Part shown: piece by piece, positions 6,069 to 12,731 of the stretch
Position numbering within the stretch: the first letter of the stretch is position 1
Layout of the letters: the number at the start of each line of letters is the position of its first letter
NCBI GenBank assembly: GCA_947253885.1
Contig: CAMYAO010000033.1
Span: forward strand, 1 to 12,731
Length of the DNA: 12,731 bases
Origin: an uncultured Clostridium sp.
GTDB taxonomy: Bacteria; Bacillota; Clostridia; Lachnospirales; Lachnospiraceae
Direction of reading: 5' to 3'
Made by a program: the position numbers and the translations under genes
The notes under the pieces: generated by a model
Databases searched by the model: none
The model's input: only the letters and a program-made list of their open reading frames with translations
Told to the model about the DNA's origin: nothing

Positions 6069-7255
6069 CAAATCCAAACGGACGCTTCGGTATTCACGGC
6101 GGTCAGTATATTCCTGAAACGTTGATGAATGCAGTTATCGAACTGGAAAAGGCGTATAATTACTATAAAAACGATCCTGAATTTAACAGAGAACTTGTCG
6201 AACTATTCAATGAGTATGCAGGCAGACCGTCAAGACTGTACTTCGCTGAGAAAATGACCAAAGACCTTGGCGGTGCGAAAATTTATCTTAAACGTGAAGA
6301 TCTAAACCACACCGGAGCACATAAAATCAACAATGTACTTGGTCAGGCGCTTCTTGCAAAGAAGATGGGGAAAACTCGATTGATAGCTGAAACAGGAGCC
6401 GGACAGCATGGTGTTGCCACGGCAACTGCCGCTGCACTGCTGGGAATGGAATGCGTTGTCTTTATGGGGGAAGAAGATACCATTCGTCAGGCACTTAATG
6501 TGTACCGTATGAGATTGCTAGGCGCTGAGGTTATTCCCGTCAAAACAGGCACTGCTACCCTCAAAGATGCCGTATCCGAGGCTATGCGTGAATGGACTTC
6601 CCGTATCAGCGATACTCACTACTGTCTCGGTTCTGTTATGGGACCGCATCCGTTCCCGACCATTGTTCGTGATTTTCAGGCAATTATTTCTAAGGAAATT
6701 AAGGAGCAGATTCAAGAGAAAGAAGGCAGACTGCCTGATGTAGTTATCGCTTGTGTAGGCGGTGGGTCTAACGCTATTGGCAGCTTCTACAATTTTATTG
6801 AGGATGAATGTGTACGTCTGATCGGCTGCGAGGCGGCAGGCAGAGGTGTTGACACCTTTGAAACAGCAGCAACTATTACTACCGGAAAAATAGGTATCTT
6901 TCACGGAATGAAGTCTTACTTCTGTCAGGATAAGGACGGGCAGATTGCTCCGGTTTACTCCATTTCTGCAGGACTCGATTACCCTGGTGTTGGCCCTGAG
7001 CATGCTCATCTGCACGACATAGGCAGAGCGGAATATGTACCTGTCACAGATGACGAAGCAGTAAACGCTTTTGAATATCTGGCAAAGACCGAGGGCATCA
7101 TTCCTGCCATCGAATCGGCTCACGCTGTTGCACACGTAATGAAGATTGCACCGGCAATGGATAAAGACCAAATCATTATAGTCACCATATCTGGCAGAGG
7201 CGACAAGGACTGTGCAGCCATTGCCCGCTACAGAGGGGAGGATTTTCATGAGTAA
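6065..7255 (+). CDS. trpB: Tryptophan synthase beta subunit
   Basis: A PLP enzyme that condenses indole, delivered from TrpA, with L-serine to give L-tryptophan. Its 396 residues match the TrpB1 type. Lys87 in LNHTGAHKINN is the PLP Schiff-base lysine, Glu109 in AETGAGQHG is the catalytic acid, GGGSN (232-236) binds the PLP phosphate, and the C-terminal ISGRGDKD is intact. These positions coincide with the Salmonella numbering. The start overlaps trpF by ATGA. The 3' end overlaps trpA by 8 bases, favouring equal expression of the two subunits of the complex. Confidence 0.97.
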   Translation: MTNPNGRFGIHGGQYIPETLMNAVIELEKAYNYYKNDPEFNRELVELFNEYAGRPSRLYFAEKMTKDLGGAKIYLKREDLNHTGAHKINNVLGQALLAKKMGKTRLIAETGAGQHGVATATAAALLGMECVVFMGEEDTIRQALNVYRMRLLGAEVIPVKTGTATLKDAVSEAMREWTSRISDTHYCLGSVMGPHPFPTIVRDFQAIISKEIKEQIQEKEGRLPDVVIACVGGGSNAIGSFYNFIEDECVRLIGCEAAGRGVDTFETAATITTGKIGIFHGMKSYFCQDKDGQIAPVYSISAGLDYPGVGPEHAHLHDIGRAEYVPVTDDEAVNAFEYLAKTEGIIPAIESAHAVAHVMKIAPAMDKDQIIIVTISGRGDKDCAAIARYRGEDFHE

Positions 7256-8018
7256 CATCAAAAAAGCATTTGAAAACGGAAAGACTTTCATCGCCTTTAT
7301 CACTTGCGGTGATCCTGATCTGGAAACCACAGCCAATGCTATTCGTGCCGCTGTAGAAAACGGTGCAGACCTCATCGAGCTTGGGATCCCATTCTCCGAT
7401 CCCACCGCCGAAGGTCTTGTTATTCAGGGAGCAAATATCAGGGCGCTGAATGGAGGTGTTACGATAGATAAAATATTTGCTTTTGTCAAAGAACTCCGCC
7501 GCAATGTAAAATTGCCGATGGTTTTTATGACCTATACCAATGTGGTGTTCTCCTATGGTGCAGAAAAATTTATTTCGACTTGTCGAGATATTGAAATTGA
7601 CGGACTGATTCTGCCCGATCTGCCGTTTGAGGAAAAAGAAGAATTTTTGCCACTGTGTCACATGTATGGTGTTGATTTAGTGTCACTGATTGCTCCCACA
7701 TCTGAAAACCGTATTGCTATGATTGCAAAGAAAGCTGAAGGTTTCTTATATATCGTTTCCAGTCTTGGGGTAACGGGTACAAGAAGCGAAATTAAGACAG
7801 ACATTACTTCTATTGTGAAGGTAGTAAGAGAAAATACCGATATACCTTGTGCGATTGGATTTGGTATTTCTACGCCGGAACAAGCAAGGCGAATGGCAGA
7901 GATTTCTGACGGTGCAATCGTTGGTTCGGCTATTATAAAGTTACTTGAAAAGCATGGAAAGGATGCACCTAAATACATAGGTGAGTATGTGAAATCCATG
8001 AAGGATGCTATGAGATAA
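7248..8018 (+). CDS. trpA: Tryptophan synthase alpha subunit
   Basis: Cleaves indole-3-glycerol phosphate to indole and glyceraldehyde-3-phosphate, and channels indole to TrpB. The protein has 256 residues. The catalytic Glu is Glu44 in LIELGIPFSD (equivalent to alpha-Glu49). The second catalytic acid, usually Asp in DPxADG, is Glu55 here (DPTAEGLVIQ), and the usual Pro of ADGP is Leu. Phosphate-site motifs SSLGVTGTRSE, IGFGIS and VGSAI are present. The ATG at 7248 follows GGGGAGG; an in-frame GTG at 7212 lies deep inside trpB and lacks a ribosome binding site. The Asp-to-Glu change is probably a clostridial subfamily trait rather than a defect, because the rest of the protein is well preserved (inference). 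Confidence 0.95.
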   Translation: MSNIKKAFENGKTFIAFITCGDPDLETTANAIRAAVENGADLIELGIPFSDPTAEGLVIQGANIRALNGGVTIDKIFAFVKELRRNVKLPMVFMTYTNVVFSYGAEKFISTCRDIEIDGLILPDLPFEEKEEFLPLCHMYGVDLVSLIAPTSENRIAMIAKKAEGFLYIVSSLGVTGTRSEIKTDITSIVKVVRENTDIPCAIGFGISTPEQARRMAEISDGAIVGSAIIKLLEKHGKDAPKYIGEYVKSMKDAMR

Positions 8019-8045
8019 ACTGAAATTTACAGGAGGTGTTCACAT

Positions 8046-8864
8046 TTGCCGGAAATAGAAATGCAAGAAAAAATAAAACCCGTTTTAGATGGTACTGCGG
8101 AAACGATGCTTCAGAGTTTTTACGCGAGAGCGCAGTATTCCAAGAGTAAGGGGCATAAATTTTACGATGCCAAAGCGGTGGAATTGGTGGAAAAAATTGA
8201 TTATGATTTTGCCACCGCCTCAAAGGATTCTATCATGAGCTATGGCGTGATTGCAAGAACGCTTGTATTGGATGAATTGGTAAAAGCGTTTATTGATGAA
8301 AATCCGAACTGTACAGTAGTAAACATTGCCTGTGGACTGGACACGAGACTTTATCGCATGGATAATGGAAAAATTACATGGTATAACGTGGATCTGCCTG
8401 AAACCATTAAGGTAAGAAATCAGATTTTTGCAGAGTCCAGAAGAGTTTTGAATATCAGCATTTCAGCAACAGATCCGGCGTGGGCAAAAGAAATAAAAGT
8501 ACACGGAAACATGCTGTTTATTATTGAGGGACTGTCGATGTACCTGACACGGGAAGACAATGCCAAAATGCTCCGGATTATTCGAGAGAATTTTGACAAT
8601 GCTTATGTCCTCATGGAGTGTTTGTCAAAAAGGTGGGTGTCGAAAGAGAATGTCGAAAAGTCCATACAAAAGACCGGAGCAAAATTTATATTCGGAGCGG
8701 ATTCTTTTGATGACCTTAAGAATATTGCAGGAGGCTTTCGCAGGGTAAAGGATGATGATATTACCAGAGGTATGGCGACGTTATTTCCGGTATTGAAACT
8801 TATTAATCGGCTGCCGATTGCTCACAAACTATCACAGAAAATATTGATATTTGAAAAGGTGTAA
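8046..8864 (+). CDS. Class I SAM-dependent methyltransferase, LCM/TcmP-like family
   Basis: The 272-residue protein resembles the leucine carboxyl methyltransferase/TcmP-type O-methyltransferase family (PF04072). SAM motif I appears as VVNIACGLDTRLYRMD (91-106), the family's acidic ribose-binding strand as WYNVDLPE (112-119), and the third strand as MLFIIEGLSMYL (156-167). The start is a TTG at 8046, 9 bases after a strong AGGAGG (8031-8036); the next ATG at 8061 is too far away. It follows trpA by 27 bases with no terminator, so it is probably transcribed with the trp operon. The substrate is unknown. A link to tryptophan or an indole derivative is only suggested by position. Confidence 0.85.
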   Translation: MPEIEMQEKIKPVLDGTAETMLQSFYARAQYSKSKGHKFYDAKAVELVEKIDYDFATASKDSIMSYGVIARTLVLDELVKAFIDENPNCTVVNIACGLDTRLYRMDNGKITWYNVDLPETIKVRNQIFAESRRVLNISISATDPAWAKEIKVHGNMLFIIEGLSMYLTREDNAKMLRIIRENFDNAYVLMECLSKRWVSKENVEKSIQKTGAKFIFGADSFDDLKNIAGGFRRVKDDDITRGMATLFPVLKLINRLPIAHKLSQKILIFEKV

Positions 8865-8953
8865 TTAGTGTTAATGTTGTCATCATGAAGTTTACACTTT
8901 AATTGACAAACCGCAGATTGTTAAACTAATAATTTAATAAAAACTAACGCAGG

Positions 8954-8989
8954 AACAGTAAATCAAAAAAGGTTTACTGTTTTTCAGTT
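8954..8989 (+). terminator. Intrinsic terminator of the trp-methyltransferase transcript
   Basis: AACAGTAAA (8954-8962) pairs perfectly with TTTACTGTT (8973-8981) around a 10-base A-rich loop, followed by TTTCAGTTCTTT. The stem is AT-rich but uninterrupted, and it is the first terminator after trpA, 89 bases past the methyltransferase stop. Confidence 0.7.
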
Positions 8990-9147
8990 CTTTGTGTAAA
9001 AGCAAGAATCTGCAATTTTTAGTTTAAAACAATTATCTATACAATTAAAAAGCGCCTAAAAAGCACGCTATAATTAGCTGAAATAAAAAAGGAAGCAGAC
9101 GGATGTGTGATCTTATTTTGTGTTTTCCGGAACTTATTAAAGCGAGT

Positions 9148-9177
9148 TAGACAAAGCTAAAACATTTGTGATAAAAT
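9148..9177 (+). promoter_or_regulatory. Candidate promoter of the alpha/beta hydrolase pseudogene
   Basis: TAGACA (9148-9153) and TAAAAT (9172-9177) are separated by 18 bases, about 75 bases before the gene's AGGAGG site. Each box is one base from consensus. Background AT content makes false positives likely. Confidence 0.4.
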
Positions 9178-9252
9178 AATAAAAAACTACATGTTTGAAC
9201 AGCAAAGAGGGAAATAATATAAAATTATAGTTAGGAAGAAGAGGAGGAAAAG

Positions 9253-9862
9253 ATGCCTAATTTGTCGTTAAAATATCGTTTTTTAAAAAGACTTGTGAAA
9301 CTTATCGGATTAAAAAAATTTTTCAGTAAAAGTGAAACGGTAAAAGTGAAACAGAGATTCTTTCAAAAGTACGAAAGCATATGAACAAAACAAAAATGCC
9401 CGTGGTTTCTCACAGTGAGATTGATTATGAGATTAAAGATTTTCACGGAGAAAAAGTGGTATATATAACGCATAAGAAGCCGGTAAAACAAGCATGTCTG
9501 TTTATAATAGGAGTTGGAATGCTCGTACATCCACGCCCTAATTCTATTAAGAAGGCTTTAGCTATAGCACTGGAAAGCGATCGTAATATGATTATTCCAT
9601 ACTATCCGCTTTGCGTAGCTCATACTATTGATGAAGTCTATGGGTGAATGTACGCTTTGTATCAATCCTTGATCTATATGATGTTTTAGATATTCTTGTG
9701 ACCGGAAGCTCTTCCGGTGCAGCACTTGCACTCGGACTTGTGTCGCATGTGAATAGTTTGGGCGAAAAAGCAGAAATACCGAAGCGAATCTATGCCTCTT
9801 CCCCGGGTCAGTGTTTTACAGATGAAGAGCTAATAAAAAAAGGGATAATAGTATTTTTATAG
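9253..9862 (+). pseudogene. Alpha/beta hydrolase (esterase/lipase-like), multiply broken
   Basis: Pieces of one hydrolase lie in different frames. The first piece (9253-9384) begins MPNLSLKYRFLKRLVKLIGL, with a good AGGAGG at 9242-9247, and stops at 9382-9384. The second piece (9381-9646) carries PVVSHSEIDYEIKDFHGEKV, YITHKKP, and IIPYYPLCVAHTIDEVYG before a TGA. Past that stop, the same frame resumes with MYALYQSLIY. A further shift gives DVLDILVTGSSSGAALALGL with the nucleophile elbow GSSSG, then IPKRIYASSPGQCFTDEEL and an early stop at 9860-9862. The family is usually about 300 residues, so the C-terminal catalytic Asp/His region is gone. At least two frameshifts, one stop and a 3' truncation make function very unlikely. 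The original role was probably a carboxylesterase. Confidence 0.8.
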
Positions 9863-9963
9863 TAAAAGTGCTAGGTATGGTGTGTAGTACTTTAGAGAAG
9901 GTAGATATGTCTTATGATTGACGCTAAGAAATTAGATTTAAAAATAAAATAGAGAATAGATGG

Positions 9964-10003
9964 AAACACTTATACATAATTTTTGTATGGGTGTTTTATC
10001 TTT
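9964..10003 (+). terminator. Intrinsic terminator after the hydrolase pseudogene
   Basis: AAACACTTATACA (9964-9976) pairs with TGTATGGGTGTTT (9984-9996), 13 pairs including two G-T wobbles, with a 7-base loop. It is followed by TATCTTT, a modest T-run. Confidence 0.55.
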
Positions 10004-10021
10004 ATGCTTGACAGAAACAGG

Positions 10022-10051
10022 TTGACAAATAAATCTAATTAAAGATATATT
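10022..10051 (+). promoter_or_regulatory. Promoter of the MarR-family gene
   Basis: A perfect -35 TTGACA (10022-10027) and a -10 TATATT (10046-10051) are separated by 18 bases. A second TTGACA lies 14 bases upstream (10008-10013) but has no matching -10. The gene starts about 35 bases downstream. Confidence 0.6.
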
Positions 10052-10066
10052 GTAATCATAAACAAT
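10049..10066. promoter_or_regulatory. Candidate MarR operator
   Basis: ATTGT (10049-10053) and ACAAT (10062-10066) are perfect inverted arms with an 8-base centre. The site overlaps the end of the -10 box and the expected start of transcription. MarR proteins often repress themselves through 16-20 base palindromes at such positions. The arms are short, so this is a proposal only. Confidence 0.3.
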
Positions 10067-10086
10067 TCTTGAGAAAGGAGACGGGT

Positions 10087-10527
10087 TTGAAACTTACAAA
10101 AAAAGAGTCTGCGATTGTAATAGGATTGCATCGGCTGATTTCAGATATGGATCGAAAGACCAGGAAGATTTGTAAACGTCACAGTTTGACATTCGGCCAG
10201 TTTGCGGTGCTGGAAGCACTCAATACGAAAGGAGATCTTTCCATCGGTCAAGTCAAGACGCTGGTACTCAGTACAGATGGGACGCTTCCTGTAATCACAG
10301 GAAATCTGGAAAAACTTGGGTATATATCCAGAAAGCAGGATACACACGATAAGCGAAAATACATTCTTTCTCTTACAGATAAAGGGAAAAAAGTAATCGC
10401 ACAGGTATATCCGGAAAATAATAAGATGCTCACAGAGCAACTTTCCGCATTTAGCGAAGAAGAAAAGGATATATTGATAAAGTTGATTCGTAAATACAGA
10501 AACAGCAACAGTAAAACAGACAGGTAA
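10087..10527 (+). CDS. MarR-family transcriptional regulator
   Basis: The 146-residue protein is an intact winged-helix repressor-type regulator of normal length. The N-terminal helix LKLTKKESAIVIGLHRLISD serves dimerisation. The winged HTH covers about 33-100: SLTFGQFAVLEAL, then LSIGQVKTLVLSTDGTLPVI as the recognition helix region, and the wing DTHDKRKYILSLTDKG, with the conserved Asp/Arg (Asp85, Arg90). A C-terminal dimerisation helix follows. The start chosen is the TTG at 10087, 6 bases after AAGGAG (10075-10080); a TTG at 10069 would begin before that site. A nitroreductase pseudogene lies 36 bases downstream, a common MarR partner in oxidative or electrophile stress responses, so the regulator may have lost its original target. 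Confidence 0.9.
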   Translation: MKLTKKESAIVIGLHRLISDMDRKTRKICKRHSLTFGQFAVLEALNTKGDLSIGQVKTLVLSTDGTLPVITGNLEKLGYISRKQDTHDKRKYILSLTDKGKKVIAQVYPENNKMLTEQLSAFSEEEKDILIKLIRKYRNSNSKTDR

Positions 10528-10563
10528 TACAGGGAAAAAACAGATTCAATACAAGGAGAAAAA

Positions 10564-11007
10564 ATGGTTGTAAGAGAAGCACTGAAAAATAGAAGAAGTT
10601 ATTATCAATTAAACAAAGATCTGCCGATAGACAGGACGGAGTTGCAGAATCTGCTGTAAGAAGTGACAGAACTGATTCCGGATGCATTCAATATGAAGAG
10701 TGCAAGAATCATTGTGGTATTCGGAGATAAGCAGGAGGAGCTTTCTTCTTATGCAGAGAATTTCCCGATATGGGCAAATCAGGCAAACGGAATGCTTCAG
10801 ATCAATATCTGGACAGCACTTCGTGAAGATGGTATAGGTGCAAATATCCAGTATTATAACCCGGTTATAGATGAGAGAATCAGGGATATGTTCCAATTAC
10901 CAAAAAGCTGGAAGCTGCTCGCTCAAATGCCGTTTGGAGGGATTGTGGCAGAACCGGATCCGAAAGGAAAAGAGGAGATAGAGAACAGAGTGAAATTTTA
11001 CAAGTAA
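10564..11007 (+). pseudogene. Nitroreductase-family protein, premature stop and internal deletion
   Basis: The reading frame starts MVVREALKNRRSYYQLNKDL, the FMN-binding start of the family (R-R-S-Y pattern), after AAGGAG at 10553-10558. It is interrupted by TAA at codon 32 (10657-10659), then continues in frame with VTELIPDAFNMKSARIIVVFG and later WANQANGMLQINIWTALRED, IGANIQYYNPVIDE and KLLAQMPFGGIVAEP. The expected 40-50 residues between the VVFGDK and YAENFPIWANQ segments are missing compared with the roughly 200-residue family. Changing the TAA to AAA would restore a Lys in the LLKEVTEL pattern. Intact members are FMN-dependent NAD(P)H oxidoreductases. An internal restart from a GTG at 10663 would give only a C-terminal fragment lacking the first FMN contacts. 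Confidence 0.8.
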
Positions 11008-11110
11008 TAAGTGGATAATAATCAAGATATCAGATATAATGAAAGCGAATTAGTTAGATGTGAAATAGAACAGGGAAAACAATACGTTATATCACATAAA
11101 GGAGGTCATT

Positions 11111-11410
11111 ATGAAAAAAAGAAAATTTGTTTTATTTCCTGTTATTCTTTCCATCATATTTTAACCGGTGTCTGTGGAGCAAAGAACACTTCGCAAGGTA
11201 AAAATACAAATTATCAGGATACTCAAAAAGATTCTTCTAAAAAGAACAGAAAAAAATATGGTCCGGGGTATGTTCAAGGGTCCGGATTTTAGTTATCATC
11301 GTTATCTTTTTAAAATCACAAATAGAAAAGCAGCAAAACAGATTCAATTCAATTTGGTGTATGCAGCAACAAAAAAATCGGTATATCGATTAAATATAAA
11401 CCTGGTTTAA
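11111..11410 (+). pseudogene. Frameshifted small exported protein or lipoprotein
   Basis: A strong AAAGGAGG at 11098-11105 precedes ATG 11111, which reads MKKRKFVLFPVILSIIF, a signal-peptide start (basic end plus hydrophobic core), then TAA at 11162-11164. One frame over, the sequence continues ILTGVCGAKNTSQGKNTNYQ with a Cys right after the hydrophobic part, then a polar KDSSKKNRKK linker and a stop near 11290. The original frame is again open until 11410: GPDFSYHRYLFKITNRKAAK, then QIQFNLVYAATKKSVYRLNI. Two compensating shifts would give one protein of about 98 residues with signal, Cys, linker and a small C-terminal domain. I do not recognise the family, and the lipobox is imperfect (Val before Cys). 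Confidence 0.5.
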
Positions 11411-11418
11411 ACTTATTT

Positions 11419-11459
11419 AGCCGAAGAAAACGGATTTTTCAGTTTTCCTCGGCTTTTTT
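11419..11459 (+). terminator. Strong intrinsic terminator
   Basis: AGCCGAAGAAAAC (11419-11431) pairs with GTTTTCCTCGGCT (11442-11454), with one A-C mismatch and a 10-base loop, followed by a T6 run. It ends the MarR/nitroreductase/exported-protein stretch. Confidence 0.85.
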
Positions 11460-11519
11460 ATGAAGAAAAGAAAAAATGAGACAGTTGTATTGAGACATAA
11501 AGAAAGGGAAAATATTGTT

Positions 11520-12584
11520 ATGAAAAAGGCGGTAAAAATAATCGGAATTCTGATTCTGATTTTTGCAGTGATGTTTGCAGGACTTTTCGTATATCTGACA
11601 GTTACGGAGTATTGTCCAAAGGAAAAAGAAAGGCTTTTTGCAAATGGAAGCTTATCTGGAAAATCGTTAAAGAGACAGAAGATGATAAAGGTATTGACAT
11701 GGAATGTCGGATACGGAGCATTGGGAGAGAGGGCAGATTTCTTTCTGGATGGAGGGAAGCACGTAAAAAGTGCCTCCAAATCCGAAGTGGAATCCAATAT
11801 CAACGGCATTGCTGAATACTTGAATAAAGCGGATCCGGATATCTTTTTACTGCAGGAATTAGATCAAAAGGCAACTAGATCCTATTATATAAATGAGGTG
11901 GAAGTGATCTCTAATCTTGTGAAAGGCTACCGGAGTACCTTTGCATACAACTTTAAGGTGGGGTGGATTCCTTATCCGCTTCCGATGATAGGACAAGTAA
12001 ACGCCGGTATTGGGACTTACAGTAAGTTTCCGATAAAAAGGGCCGATCGCTTACGCCTGCCGACACCTTTTTCGTGGCCGGTTCGTACAGTAAATCTAAA
12101 GCGCTGTCTGGCAGTACACCGGTTTGCGGTAAAAGATACGAAGAGGGAATTAGTAGTCGTAAATTTGCATTTGGAAGCCTATGATAAAGGTGAGGGAAAA
12201 CGAAAGCAGACAGAGTTGTTGAGAAAATTTTTTGAAATAGAAGTGAAAAAGGGAAATTATGTTATTGCAGGAGGAGACTTTAACCAGAGTTTTTCCAATA
12301 TCAATCGAAAACAATATTCGGCGCAGGAGGGACTCTGGAAGCCGGGAGTAATTAATATAAAAGAGTTCCGGTCGGATATCCGTTTCTGTATGGACACAAC
12401 CTGTCCGACTTGCCGAAGTCTGGACAAGCCGTTGTACGGGAGTGAACAAAAGACGTTTCAATTTTATATGATTGACGGCTTTATGGTATCGAAGAATATC
12501 ACAGTAGTATCTTGTCGAACACAGAATTTAAAGTTTGTCCATTCGGATCATAATCCCGTAGAACTGAAGATAAAACTAAAATAA
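11520..12584 (+). CDS. Membrane-anchored endonuclease/exonuclease/phosphatase (EEP) family protein
   Basis: The 354-residue protein has an N-terminal transmembrane helix (about 5-27: VKIIGILILIFAVMFAGLFV) preceded by two lysines, so it is either membrane-anchored with the catalytic domain outside or has an uncleaved signal. The EEP metallo-fold follows: LTWNVGYG (Asn62), LLQELD (Glu113, metal ligand), VVVNLHLEAYDKG (His217), IAGGDFNQ (Asp253, Asn255), IDGFMVS and HSDHNPV near the end (His344). All key catalytic positions are kept. The substrate is unknown; relatives cleave nucleic acids, phosphoinositides or sphingomyelin. A Cys-rich patch, CMDTTCPTCRSLDKP, precedes the last strands. The ATG at 11520 was preferred over 11460, because AAAGGG lies at 11503-11508 and the earlier start falls in the terminator T-run. 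It is transcribed after a strong terminator, so it needs its own promoter, which I could not place. Confidence 0.85.
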   Translation: MKKAVKIIGILILIFAVMFAGLFVYLTVTEYCPKEKERLFANGSLSGKSLKRQKMIKVLTWNVGYGALGERADFFLDGGKHVKSASKSEVESNINGIAEYLNKADPDIFLLQELDQKATRSYYINEVEVISNLVKGYRSTFAYNFKVGWIPYPLPMIGQVNAGIGTYSKFPIKRADRLRLPTPFSWPVRTVNLKRCLAVHRFAVKDTKRELVVVNLHLEAYDKGEGKRKQTELLRKFFEIEVKKGNYVIAGGDFNQSFSNINRKQYSAQEGLWKPGVINIKEFRSDIRFCMDTTCPTCRSLDKPLYGSEQKTFQFYMIDGFMVSKNITVVSCRTQNLKFVHSDHNPVELKIKLK

Positions 12585-12601
12585 ACATTTGGAGCAGAGA
12601 G

Positions 12602-12640
12602 CTGTCTTTTTATAAATTGAAAAGACAGTTTCTTTTATAT
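12602..12640 (+). terminator. Intrinsic terminator after the EEP gene
   Basis: CTGTCTTTT (12602-12610) pairs perfectly with AAAAGACAG (12620-12628) around a 9-base loop, followed by TTTCTTTTATAT. It lies 18 bases past the EEP stop codon. Confidence 0.85.
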
Positions 12641-12731
12641 AAAGATAATTTGGCGAAGAATGTCAAAATTAATATGAAAATTTAAAGAAAAAAGAAGAAT
12701 AGTAATTTATTAGTATAGATGAATAGTCGAT

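Larger units (their letters stand above)
8865..9252. other. AT-rich intergenic region with terminator and promoter
   Basis: No gene is evident in these 388 bases. The stretch contains the operon's terminator (8954-8989) and a candidate promoter for the following broken gene (9148-9177). It also has a TTGACA at 8903-8908 with TAATAA 18 bases downstream, which sits just before the terminator hairpin and is probably fortuitous. The part from 8990 to 9147 shows no structure I can interpret. Confidence 0.5.

Noticed and set aside
6518..7405. 295-codon minus-strand ORF opposite trpB/trpA
   Set aside because: Antisense shadow spanning two real overlapping genes, with low-complexity, unrecognisable translation.
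8903..8932. TTGACA-18-TAATAA promoter after the methyltransferase
   Set aside because: It would fire straight into the terminator hairpin at 8954 with no gene in between; likely chance in AT-rich DNA.
1..12731. CRISPR array, tRNA or rRNA genes, insertion sequence with transposase
   Set aside because: No regularly spaced repeats, no tRNA-like cloverleaf outside the T-box leader, and no transposase frames were seen.

Overview
The window looks like a chromosomal segment of a low-to-moderate GC Firmicute, most likely a gut clostridium of the Lachnospiraceae type. The reasons are strong AGGAGG-type ribosome binding sites, TTG starts, a tRNA-Trp T-box in front of a complete trp operon, a DUF6061-type small gene typical of clostridial mobile elements, and AT-rich flanks. 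The species cannot be named from sequence alone.

Positions 1-1070 are an accessory remnant. A divergent XRE/Cro-type regulator runs off the left edge. About 520 noncoding bases rich in palindromes follow, then an unrecognised 51-codon ORF overlapping a frameshifted DUF6061 gene. This looks like the scar or edge of an integrated conjugative or mobilizable element.

Positions 1120-8864 are the core: a near-perfect sigma-A promoter, a tRNA-Trp T-box leader with its terminator, a second terminator-like hairpin, and a 22-codon leader ORF with tandem Trp codons just after a good Shine-Dalgarno site. Then come trpE, trpG, trpD, trpC, trpF, trpB and trpA, which cover all steps from chorismate to tryptophan. 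Most junctions overlap by ATGA. A class I SAM methyltransferase gene follows 27 bases after trpA with its own strong ribosome binding site and probably shares the transcript. The T-box would sense uncharged tRNA-Trp at the level of transcription; the downstream Trp-codon leader suggests a second, ribosome-based control layer, reminiscent of the Bacillus rtpA (anti-TRAP) arrangement but placed directly on the biosynthetic operon.

Positions 8865-12731 are a decaying AT-rich zone. It holds a broken alpha/beta hydrolase gene, an intact MarR-family regulator with its own promoter, a nitroreductase-family pseudogene (premature stop plus internal deletion), a frameshifted small exported protein or lipoprotein, and an intact membrane-anchored endonuclease/exonuclease/phosphatase (EEP) family protein. 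Intrinsic terminators separate these units. The last 90 bases after the final terminator show nothing I can support.
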